Assembly (NCBI RefSeq): GCF_030866785.1
Contig: NZ_CP133018.1
Span: 1,984,001-2,048,000 of the forward strand
Source of the DNA: Agromyces protaetiae
GTDB lineage: Bacteria > Actinomycetota > Actinomycetes > Actinomycetales > Microbacteriaceae
Reading direction: 5' to 3'
Length of the DNA stretch: 64,000 bases
In this document: positions 8,054-14,837 of the stretch, piece after piece
Layout: each line of letters begins with the position of its first letter
Position numbering within the stretch: position 1 is the first letter of the stretch
Translations under genes and position numbers: made by a program
The notes under the pieces: model-generated
Database searches by the model: none
What the model was told of the DNA's origin: nothing
What the model saw: only the letters and a program-made list of their open reading frames with translations

Positions 8054-9211
8054 GTGGCGACTATCTACGATGTGGCGCGCGCGGCAGGTGTGAGCCCCGC
8101 TTCGGTGTCGCGTGTCCTGAACCGGCCGACGACGGTCTCCGAGGCACTGAGGCAGAAGGTCCTCGCTGCGATAGATGAACTCGACTTCTCGCCACGAGCG
8201 GAAGCCGTCGCTCGGGCGCGTCTCGGAATCAAGACGATCGCGGTGGTGGCGCCGTTCTCATCCCACGCCGCTGCCTCTCGTCGCGTTGCGGGAATTGTGA
8301 GCGCCGCCCAACGTGAGAACGTCGAAGTCCTTCTCTACGACCACCCCTCTGCAACGATCTCCGGAGACGCCGTACTCTCGACAATCCCAGTGCGTGGACG
8401 GGTCGACGGCGTCGTCGTGGTCAGCCTTCCGCTCGACGCACCCACCGCAGCGCGGCTTCTTGCCCGCCATCTCCCGACCGTGCTCCTCGATACGAGCCAC
8501 CCACAGTTCCCCTCCATCTCCACGGACGATGAGGTCGGCGGCCGACTGGCCGCGGAGCACTTTCTTGAAATGGGACACACCTTTCTCGGATTTCTCGGTG
8601 AGTCCACGGTCCAAGCAACTTCGCCATCTTCGCGTCGCTGGAGAGGGTTCTCCTCCGCGTTTGAGAGCAAGGGAATCGACGTCCAGGCTCAGGTCTTGCG
8701 TGTCGATAGCGGTCCCGACGACGCCGCGCGAGTCGCAGTCTCGATGCTGACGAGACCGGAAGCACCAACCGCGATCTTCGCCTCGGATGACGATCGAGCG
8801 GCAGCTGTCCTGCAGGCCGCGGCGACGCTGGGGATCGAAGTTCCCAGAGAGCTTGCGGTCATCGGCTTTGATGACAGCCCGGTTGCCCGCATCCTCGGCC
8901 TCGGAACGGTGCGACAACCTCTCGAACAGTCTGGCGAGTTCGCGGCAAGGATGCTCCTGCGCCTACTCGAGAACAAGCCGATACCGCAGATCCCCACGCT
9001 TCGCGTGGAACTCATCAGCAGGCGAAGCTCGGGCGCTTCGCGCCACGCGGTCCAGGGAGATCGAGCCGATTCGCGTGATGACGAGCGACCTGAGCGACAA
9101 GAGACGCTCATGTTCGGCATGCGCGAGTGTCGTCGATGTCTCGACACATCCGCGATGTCGTCGATGTCCCGACACAGCTGTCGTCGATGTCCTGAAAACA
9201 GACCTCGTTAG
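8054..9211 (+). CDS. LacI-family transcriptional regulator with a C-terminal extension
   Basis: The 385-residue product has the LacI helix-turn-helix and hinge at residues 2-50 (TIYDVARAAGVSPASVSRVL) and a periplasmic-binding-protein-like sensor domain (residues 60-325, with ASDDDRAAAVL and IGFDDSPVA). Homology seems to end near RVELISRRSSG. The last 50 or so residues are rich in Arg, Ser and Cys, look unlike the family, and contain a repeated DNA segment. The GTG at 8054 follows GAGGTGG. It is divergent from the SDR/alpha-glucosidase genes and probably responds to the cognate sugar. Confidence 0.85.
   Translation: MATIYDVARAAGVSPASVSRVLNRPTTVSEALRQKVLAAIDELDFSPRAEAVARARLGIKTIAVVAPFSSHAAASRRVAGIVSAAQRENVEVLLYDHPSATISGDAVLSTIPVRGRVDGVVVVSLPLDAPTAARLLARHLPTVLLDTSHPQFPSISTDDEVGGRLAAEHFLEMGHTFLGFLGESTVQATSPSSRRWRGFSSAFESKGIDVQAQVLRVDSGPDDAARVAVSMLTRPEAPTAIFASDDDRAAAVLQAAATLGIEVPRELAVIGFDDSPVARILGLGTVRQPLEQSGEFAARMLLRLLENKPIPQIPTLRVELISRRSSGASRHAVQGDRADSRDDERPERQETLMFGMRECRRCLDTSAMSSMSRHSCRRCPENRPR
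9128..9195 (+). repeat. Three direct repeats in the 3' extension of the lacI gene
   Basis: TGTCGTCGATGTCYCGACACA is present at 9128-9148 and 9156-9176, and its first 14 bases recur at 9179-9192. The copies lie in the part of the lacI frame that no longer looks like LacI. Each full copy also has inverted ends (TGTCG and CGACA). Confidence 0.6.
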
Positions 9212-9307
9212 CCCGACCGAGAAACGCTGGTGAGAAGATGTTTCTCATCAGGGTTTCGTCGTCACCGAGGGTCGTTTCTCGTGGTCCCGCTCGTTACGCT
9301 GGAGGTC

Positions 9308-9862
9308 ATGTGTGCGGACGTCATCCTTCTGACCGGCTCGCCGGGGTCGGGGAAGACAACGACCGCGCGGAGCCTGGCGGCTGGGTATCCGTTGTCTGCT
9401 CATCTGCACACCGATGACTTCTGGCACGTGATCGTTTCCGGCGGCATCGCTCCCTATCTGCCGGAGGCCGATGCGCAGAACGAGATGGTGATGGCTGCGA
9501 TCCAGCGGACAGCCTGGACATATGCAGTGGGCGGCTTCACGACCGTCGTCGATGGGATCATCGGACCGTGGATGCTTCCGCACTTTCAGCTGGGCGACGC
9601 CTATGAGGAGTCGGTGAGGCCACGGCTGCACTACGTTGTCTTGCGTCCCAGCCGCGAAGAAGCCTTGCGGCGTGCGCAAGCGCGAACTGCACCTGACGCG
9701 CTGGTCGACGAGGGGCAGGTGACTGGATTGTGGGATCAGTTCGCCGACTTGGGTGCGCTTGAGCGGCACGTCATCAACACGACCACGCAGCAGTCGGACG
9801 AAACTCTCGCCGCAGTTCAGCACGCCGTCGCCAGCGAACAGTTCTTGCTCACGCATTCGTGA
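9308..9862 (+). CDS. Small P-loop NTPase, kinase-like (AAA_33/chloramphenicol phosphotransferase fold)
   Basis: The 184-residue protein starts with a Walker A motif (GSPGSGKT, residues 10-17) and has a LHTDDFW segment at the position of the substrate-binding Asp of small-molecule kinases. A late arginine-rich lid (REEALRRAQAR) follows. This architecture fits kinases of shikimate, gluconate or aminoglycoside type; the substrate is unknown. The ATG at 9308 lies only 1 nt after GGAGGT but 7 nt after a TACGCT hexamer, so the mRNA is probably leaderless. It stands alone between lacI and the PadR gene. Confidence 0.7.
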   Translation: MCADVILLTGSPGSGKTTTARSLAAGYPLSAHLHTDDFWHVIVSGGIAPYLPEADAQNEMVMAAIQRTAWTYAVGGFTTVVDGIIGPWMLPHFQLGDAYEESVRPRLHYVVLRPSREEALRRAQARTAPDALVDEGQVTGLWDQFADLGALERHVINTTTQQSDETLAAVQHAVASEQFLLTHS

Positions 9863-9943
9863 GGTTTCGACCCCGTTAGGGGTCGTGGGGGTCTGCTGCG
9901 CCGATGGGTGACAGTTCGTAGTCACGCGGGACGGCCGCGCCCG

Positions 9944-9979
9944 TTGAAGCGCTATATACCTATGAGGTACATTACGGGT
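9944..9979 (+). promoter_or_regulatory. PadR promoter with a PadR-type operator in its spacer
   Basis: TTGAAG (9944-9949) and TACATT (9968-9973) are spaced by 18 bp, and the GTG start follows 6 nt after the -10, so the transcript is probably leaderless. The perfect dyad TACCT-ATG-AGGTA (9957-9969) lies in the spacer and runs into the -10. PadR repressors bind dyads of this kind and usually repress themselves. Confidence 0.65.
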
Positions 9980-10528
9980 GTGCGATTCCTCATCCTCGGC
10001 GTCCTTCTTGAGGGCGCGCTGTCGCTCTACGACGTGCACAAGCGGTTCACCGGCGGCATCTCGCTGTTCTACGCCGCCAGCTTCGGCAGCATCCAGCGTG
10101 CACTCGAGCAGCTCGAATCCCTCGGCTGGGCGACGAGTGCCGCCGAAGAGGGGTCGGCTCGACGCAAGCGGCTGTACACGGTCACCTCTACAGGGCGCGA
10201 CGCGTGGCGCGAATGGATGCTGGCGCCACTGACTGGCTCCGATCCGGAGCCGACGATGCTCGCCAGGGTGTATCTGCTGGGCAGCCTGCCCCAGGTGGAT
10301 CGCGCAGGATGTATCGCAGAGTTGCGGCGTCGGATCGACACCGACGCGGCGGCGCTCGAAGACCTCGCGGCCCGGCTCAGCGAGACGCACGTGCCGGAGT
10401 CGCTGGATGAGATCGCGCGCTATCGCCGCGCGACGCTGGACTACGGCATCCGCTCCCATGCACTGGCGGCGGCGTGGCTCGCTGAGCTCGCCGCCACGCC
10501 CGAGTCTCTGCATTCGCCGAAGGTCTGA
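9980..10528 (+). CDS. PadR-family transcriptional regulator
   Basis: The 182-residue product starts VRFLILGVLLEGALSLYDVHKRF and has the PadR winged helix over residues 1-90, including the FGSIQRALEQLESLGW recognition and wing region. A helical C-terminal domain (95-175) for dimerisation follows. The GTG at 9980 is preferred to the upstream ATG at 9962 because family members begin at this MRFLIL-like segment and because the operator would otherwise lie inside the gene. It is followed after 48 nt by a small membrane protein gene, a common arrangement for PadR and its target. Confidence 0.82.
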   Translation: MRFLILGVLLEGALSLYDVHKRFTGGISLFYAASFGSIQRALEQLESLGWATSAAEEGSARRKRLYTVTSTGRDAWREWMLAPLTGSDPEPTMLARVYLLGSLPQVDRAGCIAELRRRIDTDAAALEDLAARLSETHVPESLDEIARYRRATLDYGIRSHALAAAWLAELAATPESLHSPKV

Positions 10529-10576
10529 ATCGCTGGTCCCGCGAGTGCGCACCCACTCACGCCGAAGGAGTCCCTC

Positions 10577-10954
10577 ATGGTTTTGATCGCCGTCATCGTC
10601 TCGATCGTGCTGCTCGCCGCCCTCTCGGTGCTCCAGCTGATGGTCGCCGCGGGCCTGCCATACGGTCGCCTCGTGTGGGGCGGCGGGCACCGAGTCCTGC
10701 CGCGTGGACTCCGCGTGGGCAGCGCGATCTCGGTGTTGGTGTACGCCGCCTTCGCATGGGTGCTGCTGGCGCGGGCGGGGGCGCTCGAGGGCGACGAGAG
10801 CACCGTGGTCGTGGTGCTCACTTGGGTGCTTCTCGGCTACTTCGTCGTCGGCACGATGATGAACCTCATCTCTCGCAGCCGCGCTGAGAGACTCGTCATG
10901 ACGCCGACCTGTGCTGCGCTTGCCGTGGCGACGCTGATCGTCGCACTCAGCTGA
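10577..10954 (+). CDS. Small four-helix membrane protein of unknown function
   Basis: The 125-residue product is mostly hydrophobic, with probable transmembrane helices near residues 3-24, 47-68, 76-97 and 108-124. A short basic loop (GGHRVLPRGLR) lies between the first two. AAGGAG is well placed before the ATG. It follows the padR gene in the same direction, so it is probably repressed by PadR. No catalytic motif is visible and no family was recognised with confidence. Confidence 0.7.
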   Translation: MVLIAVIVSIVLLAALSVLQLMVAAGLPYGRLVWGGGHRVLPRGLRVGSAISVLVYAAFAWVLLARAGALEGDESTVVVVLTWVLLGYFVVGTMMNLISRSRAERLVMTPTCAALAVATLIVALS

Positions 10955-11002
10955 ACCCGACGACCCCACGAGCGCTGGGAGCTGACGCCTCAGGCGACGC
11001 CG

Positions 11003-11884
11003 TCAGTCTCGTTCGATGAGACCGATCGCTTCGTGCAGTCCCGCGATCTCGTTGAGTCGGGCGCCACCGGCGATGACCTCGAGGGTCCGTATCCGTTCGC
11101 CCATAATCTCGAAGATCATGACTGAGACGATCCGACCGTTGACGACGGCTGCGACTGCCGGCCGTCTGTTCACGAGCACGGTGCGGGAGTTCGAGGCGAG
11201 GCGCTGGGATAGCGCCGCCCTCTCGGCGATGCTTCGTGCCCCTCGAATCGTCTCACTGTGAGATCCGTAGTCCGCGTGGAGTACGGCTCCCTCATCGAGC
11301 AACTCCAGCAGCGCGGCGAACTCGCCGTGTTTCGCGGCGAGCAACCACGCTTCGACGACTTTTCCGTGCGCGCGCGTCACGGCCTTGTGCGGCGCGCTCT
11401 CGCGGACGCGCGATCGAGCGCGCGAAGCGAGCTTGCGGGCCGCAGCCTCGTTCCGTCCGAGGACCTGCGCGACCTCACCAAAGGTCAATCCGAAGACATC
11501 GTGCAGCACGAACGCGAGACGCTCTGCAGGGCTGAGGGCATCGAGAACGACAAGAAGTGCCACGCCTGCGTGATCCGCCTCCGCGATCTCGTCTTCTGGC
11601 GTTGCGGGAGTGCTCGCGACCTGTGCCCAGTCCTCTGCGAACAGTGGGCCTTCGTGCCGACGTCGCGAGGAACGGAGCAGGTCGAGGCTGAGACGCGACA
11701 CCACGGTCGTCATCCATGCGGCGAGATTGTCGATGTCTGAGGGCGTCGTCCGTTGCAGGCGCAGCCAGGCTTCCTGCACGACGTCTTCCGCCTCGGACGC
11801 GTCGCCGAGGAGGTTGTACGCGATGGTCGTGAGCCGACCGCGCTGCGTTTCATACCAACGCGCCAGAATTCGAGGATCGGTCAT
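11003..11884 (-). CDS. ECF RNA polymerase sigma factor with SnoaL-like C-terminal domain (ECF41/SigJ-like)
   Basis: The 293-residue product has sigma region 2 (residues 10-75, with GDASEAEDVVQEAW) and region 4 (110-165, with LSPAERLAFVLHDVF and a HTH at FGEVAQVLGRNEAAARKL). About 115 further residues form an NTF2/SnoaL-like domain. In the ECF41 group this extension replaces a separate anti-sigma factor. Here the usual DGGGR and NPDKL motifs of that extension are represented only by diverged sequences (HADYGSH and VIAGGARLNEI). The gene has its own YGTCACG-N16-CGTC promoter 35 nt before the ATG, implying positive autoregulation. The same motif stands before the nearby nitrilase and epimerase genes. 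Confidence 0.85.
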   Translation of the reverse strand: MTDPRILARWYETQRGRLTTIAYNLLGDASEAEDVVQEAWLRLQRTTPSDIDNLAAWMTTVVSRLSLDLLRSSRRRHEGPLFAEDWAQVASTPATPEDEIAEADHAGVALLVVLDALSPAERLAFVLHDVFGLTFGEVAQVLGRNEAAARKLASRARSRVRESAPHKAVTRAHGKVVEAWLLAAKHGEFAALLELLDEGAVLHADYGSHSETIRGARSIAERAALSQRLASNSRTVLVNRRPAVAAVVNGRIVSVMIFEIMGERIRTLEVIAGGARLNEIAGLHEAIGLIERD

Positions 11885-11918
11885 GTCGTCGTTCGCCTAT
11901 CTGCTCCGTCACTCACTT

Positions 11919-11945
11919 GACGGCGAGTCCTCGGGAAACGTGACG
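11919..11945 (-). promoter_or_regulatory. ECF-type promoter of the sigma factor gene
   Basis: Read on the minus strand this is CGTCACG (-35, 11945-11939), a 16-bp spacer, then CGTC (-10, 11922-11919). It differs at one base from the two promoters between the nitrilase and epimerase genes and resembles the TGTCACA/CGTC promoter reported for ECF41 sigma factors. Transcription would start about 25 nt before the sigma ATG. Confidence 0.75.
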
Positions 11946-12032
11946 AGGTCGGGCGCTCCTCGTGGCGACCAACCTACGCAGCCGACTGGTGCGTCATCAA
12001 CTGCCGAGGCTGAGATGGGCCCGACGGCGGTA

Positions 12033-12845
12033 CTACGAGCAGTTGGCCGCAGGTGTGCGTGTGGCGGAAAGCCGTGAGGAAGTCAGTTGGTGGCGTACGA
12101 CTTCTCCGGTCTGGTCACCTGCGGCGGCGAGCACCTCGCCGTCTGGCCCCCAGATCGTGGAGCGACCGCACGTGTGTGGGTAGACAGCGCCGGCTCGGCC
12201 AGCGAAACTCGCGAACGCCGCATAGGCACGGCACGCGCGGGCCGCCACGAACCCGCGAGCGGACTGCTCATCGAACTCCTCCGGGGAGTGGACGACTCCC
12301 GCCGCGTACAGATCGACATCGAGCCTCGCGAGGTCCGACGTGTGGACGCTTGCGCTGGTGTCCTTGCAGATCGACATTCCGACCTTCCAGCCGTCGACCG
12401 TGATGGTCCGAGCCGCACGGCCCGGGGCGAACCGGTTCAACTCAGGGGCGTGCAGCGTGCGTTTGTGGTAGACGACGTCGGCGCTTCCGTCGTGCACCCT
12501 GATGCTGCTGATGAACTCCCTCCCCTCCCCATCTCGCGTCGGCGCGCCCACGATCGCGATCGACCGACAGTCGCGGGCGGCGTCGATGAGAGGTTGCAGG
12601 CGTGGGTCGTCGAGCTCCAGAGCTGGTGCCTGCAGGCGATACCCGGTCAACGAGAGCTCTGGAAACAGGATCAATCTCGCCTGTGCGGAACGAATGGCTT
12701 CCGCGTGGCGCTCAGCATTGCCTGCGATGTCCGACGGACTCGTCGCCGGCTGGGCAAGAGCGATGAGCAACGTCTCGCTGCGCCGTGTCGGCACGGACGC
12801 CTCTCCAGACAGATCAAGTGTTGCGCTCTCTGCCGCTTGTGTCAC
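12033..12845 (-). CDS. Carbon-nitrogen hydrolase (nitrilase superfamily amidase)
   Basis: The 270-residue product has the nitrilase-fold catalytic triad in order: Glu in LFPELSLTGY near residue 60, Lys in VYHKRTLH near 127 and Cys in SICKDTS near 159. It should therefore hydrolyse an amide or nitrile through a thioester. The GTG at 12845 is preceded by AGGAGG at good distance; longer in-frame starts reach 12920 but cross the divergent gene's promoter. An ECF-type promoter on its strand lies 30-56 bp upstream, so it belongs to the sigma factor's regulon. The substrate is unknown. Confidence 0.82.
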   Translation of the reverse strand: MTQAAESATLDLSGEASVPTRRSETLLIALAQPATSPSDIAGNAERHAEAIRSAQARLILFPELSLTGYRLQAPALELDDPRLQPLIDAARDCRSIAIVGAPTRDGEGREFISSIRVHDGSADVVYHKRTLHAPELNRFAPGRAARTITVDGWKVGMSICKDTSASVHTSDLARLDVDLYAAGVVHSPEEFDEQSARGFVAARACRAYAAFASFAGRAGAVYPHTCGRSTIWGPDGEVLAAAGDQTGEVVRHQLTSSRLSATRTPAANCS

Positions 12846-12866
12846 GGTTCGCACCTCCTCCTCGTC
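12840..12866 (+). promoter_or_regulatory. ECF-type promoter for the epimerase operon
   Basis: TGTCACG (12840-12846) and CGTC (12863-12866) are separated by 16 bp. The arrangement is identical to the copy on the opposite strand at 12875-12901. It fits the target motif of ECF41 sigma factors and gives an mRNA leader of about 45 nt before the epimerase ATG. Confidence 0.75.
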
Positions 12867-12874
12867 AACACTCT

Positions 12875-12901
12875 GACGACGCCCGGCAGGTCGGCGTGAC
12901 A
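12875..12901 (-). promoter_or_regulatory. ECF-type promoter for the nitrilase gene
   Basis: On the minus strand TGTCACG (12901-12895), 16 bp, then CGTC (12878-12875). The leader to the nitrilase GTG would be about 24 nt. Its -10 lies only 8 bp from the -10 of the plus-strand promoter, and the two promoters point towards each other. Confidence 0.75.
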
Positions 12902-12919
12902 AGACAGGGAGAAGAATCA

Positions 12920-13693
12920 ATGCGAAACATGCTCGTCACCGGCGGTACCGGAAATCTCGGACGACACGTCCTCCCGCACCTGCAGGAGGCTGGTGTCAAC
13001 CCCCGTGTGCTCACGCGGTCGCCCCGTTCGGACTCAGACGGTGTCGTGTTCTTCCGGGGAGACACGGTCAAGGGCGACAACCTGGCTGAGGCGGTTGCCG
13101 GGATGGAGACGGTTCTGCATCTCGCCGGAGGTGCGAAAGGCGACGACGTCGCCGCGCGCAACATCGCCGCCGCTGCGAAGGCTGCCGGAGTCGAGCATCT
13201 CGTGCTGATCTCCGTCGTTGGGGCGGATCACATGCCGATCGGCTATTTCCGCGCGAAGGCGCGGGCCGAGGAAGAGTTCGCAAACTCAGGGGTTCCGTAC
13301 AGCATCGTTCGCGCGGCGCAATTCCACGACTTCATCCTCAAGACGATCGGATCGATGGCAAAGCTCCCGTTCGTGCCACTTCCGTCTGGGCTTCGATTCG
13401 AGCCGGTTGACGTCTCGGAGGTGGCCGCGTACGTTGCTGAGATCGCTTTGCGAGAACCGTCTGGCCGCGCACGAGACATTGCCGGGCCCGCCGTGATGGA
13501 TGTCGAGGAGATCGTCAGGCCGCTCCTCAAGTTGCGTCAGCGGCGATTCCGTCCGCTTCGTGTGCCATTGAGCGGGGCGATCGGGCGTGCGTACAAGGCT
13601 GGAGACAACCTTGCGCTACCCGGAGTGATGAGAGGCGGCATCCCGTGGTCGGAATACCTTGTGGCGCGCGCCGCGGTCGAGCAGAAAGTCTGA
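12920..13693 (+). CDS. NAD(P)-dependent epimerase/NmrA-like protein
   Basis: The 257-residue atypical SDR has an N-terminal Rossmann motif TGGTGNLG (residues 7-14), a VLHLAGG segment where classical SDRs have NAG, and Tyr-x-x-x-Lys in GYFRAKARAEE near residue 113. Such proteins reduce or epimerise small electrophiles or sense NADPH. The ATG at 12920 follows AGGGAGAAG. An epimerase is one of the three enzyme types typically linked to ECF41 sigma factors (carboxymuconolactone decarboxylase, oxidoreductase, epimerase), which supports the regulon assignment. The next two genes follow closely and probably share the transcript. Confidence 0.82.
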   Translation: MRNMLVTGGTGNLGRHVLPHLQEAGVNPRVLTRSPRSDSDGVVFFRGDTVKGDNLAEAVAGMETVLHLAGGAKGDDVAARNIAAAAKAAGVEHLVLISVVGADHMPIGYFRAKARAEEEFANSGVPYSIVRAAQFHDFILKTIGSMAKLPFVPLPSGLRFEPVDVSEVAAYVAEIALREPSGRARDIAGPAVMDVEEIVRPLLKLRQRRFRPLRVPLSGAIGRAYKAGDNLALPGVMRGGIPWSEYLVARAAVEQKV

Positions 13694-13694
13694 G

Positions 13695-14048
13695 ATGTCG
13701 GTCACGGAGGGGGAGAGTGCTCAGCTCACGCTGTGTTGTCTGCTTTGGGCACGAGATGGCGCACGCCGTGAACTTCGTGAGTACGAGGATTCAGTGATCG
13801 AGCTGTTGCCCCGGCATGGTGCGGGATTGCTGCTGCGGGCGTTCGGATCAGGAACGGGAGATGGCCCAGACGAGGTCCAACTGTTCCGTTTTCCGGACGA
13901 TGCAGCTCTCTCGAGCTTTCTCGCAGACCCCGATCGGGTAGCCAGAGCAGAGGCCAGGGATCGAGCCATCGCCAGGACCGTGACGTTCTCGGTGACGGTG
14001 GCAGATCCTGCGGGACGAGGAAACGACGAAACGAGGATTCATGAGTGA
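13695..14048 (+). CDS. Small ferredoxin-fold protein, DUF1330/antibiotic-monooxygenase-like
   Basis: The 117-residue product has a beta-alpha-beta layout with YEDSVIELLPRHGAGLLLRAF and a DEVQLFRFPDDAALSSFLADP segment. This is the pattern of dimeric alpha+beta-barrel (DUF1330, EthD-like) proteins. The ATG at 13695 lies 1 nt after the stop of the epimerase gene, and the methyltransferase gene downstream overlaps it by 8 bp. Members often bind hydrophobic small molecules; no catalytic residue can be assigned. Confidence 0.65.
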   Translation: MSVTEGESAQLTLCCLLWARDGARRELREYEDSVIELLPRHGAGLLLRAFGSGTGDGPDEVQLFRFPDDAALSSFLADPDRVARAEARDRAIARTVTFSVTVADPAGRGNDETRIHE

Positions 14049-14772
14049 CGGAGTGTTCGACGAGGATGTCGCGCGTTCGTACGACGCCGACATCGAGCAT
14101 ATGTATGCCCCTGAGGTCCTGATACCGACCGTCGACGTCCTGTCGAAGTTGTCGTCCGGCGGGTCAGCGCTGGAGTTCGCGATCGGAACCGGCCGGGTCG
14201 CGGTGCCACTGGCGCGTCGCGGGGTGCACGTCGAGGGGATCGAGTTGTCCGCGGCGATGGCGGACGTCCTCCGTGAGCGCGAAGGCGGCGAAACGATCAA
14301 CGTCGTCATCGGGGACATGGCGACGACAACGGTCCCGGGAGCGTTCGATCTGGTCTATCTGGTCTTCAACACCATCGGGAACCTGACTTCCCAGGACCAG
14401 CAGACTGCGTGCTTCGTCAATGCCGCTCGCCATCTCAAGCGAGGCGGTCGGTTCGTCATCGAAGTCGGAGTCCCGGCGTTGCGGAGACTGCCTCCCGGCG
14501 AGCGGTTCGTCACGTTCTCCATGTCCCACCACTACATCGGCGTCGATGAGTACGACCTGGTGACCCAGTCGCTGGTGTCGCATCATCTCAACGTCGACGA
14601 CGAGGGACGAGCGAGGTCCTTTCGAACGCCGCAACGGTACGTCTGGCCGGCCGAGCTGGACCTCATGGCGCAGATCTCGGGAATGCGTCTCGAGTCCCGC
14701 TGGGAGAGCTGGGACAAGACCGCCTTCACTCACGAATCAGAGCACCACGTATCGGTCTGGATCAAGCCCTAG
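14041..14772 (+). CDS. SAM-dependent class I methyltransferase
   Basis: The 243-residue product has methyltransferase motif I (LEFAIGTGRVAVPLA, near residues 43-58) and an acidic residue at the end of strand 2 (VEGIELS). Motif II/III-like strands follow (AFDLVYLVFNTI and LKRGGRFVIEV). It is the last gene of the ECF-controlled operon, overlapping the previous gene by 8 bp. The substrate is unknown. An 8-bp overlap in the phase seen here suggests coupled translation. Confidence 0.82.
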   Translation: MSDGVFDEDVARSYDADIEHMYAPEVLIPTVDVLSKLSSGGSALEFAIGTGRVAVPLARRGVHVEGIELSAAMADVLREREGGETINVVIGDMATTTVPGAFDLVYLVFNTIGNLTSQDQQTACFVNAARHLKRGGRFVIEVGVPALRRLPPGERFVTFSMSHHYIGVDEYDLVTQSLVSHHLNVDDEGRARSFRTPQRYVWPAELDLMAQISGMRLESRWESWDKTAFTHESEHHVSVWIKP

Positions 14773-14837
14773 GGGTACGACTGCGAGAGGGTCGTTTCGG
14801 TAGAGGGCCCGCCGACGGTACGCGCCCCGAACCGCGG

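Noticed and set aside
9128..9195. CRISPR-like array in the lacI tail
   Set aside because: There are only three short copies with 2-7 bp between them, which are not spacers. No cas genes are near.
10982..11006. CTGACG/CGTCAG inverted repeat as a terminator after the small membrane protein
   Set aside because: The arms are only 6 bp with a 13-nt interval and overlap the end of the sigma gene. The evidence is too weak to annotate.
12846..12920. Longer N-terminus for the nitrilase, starting at 12920
   Set aside because: The extra residues would cover the divergent gene's start and both ECF promoters, while the GTG at 12845 has a good ribosome site.
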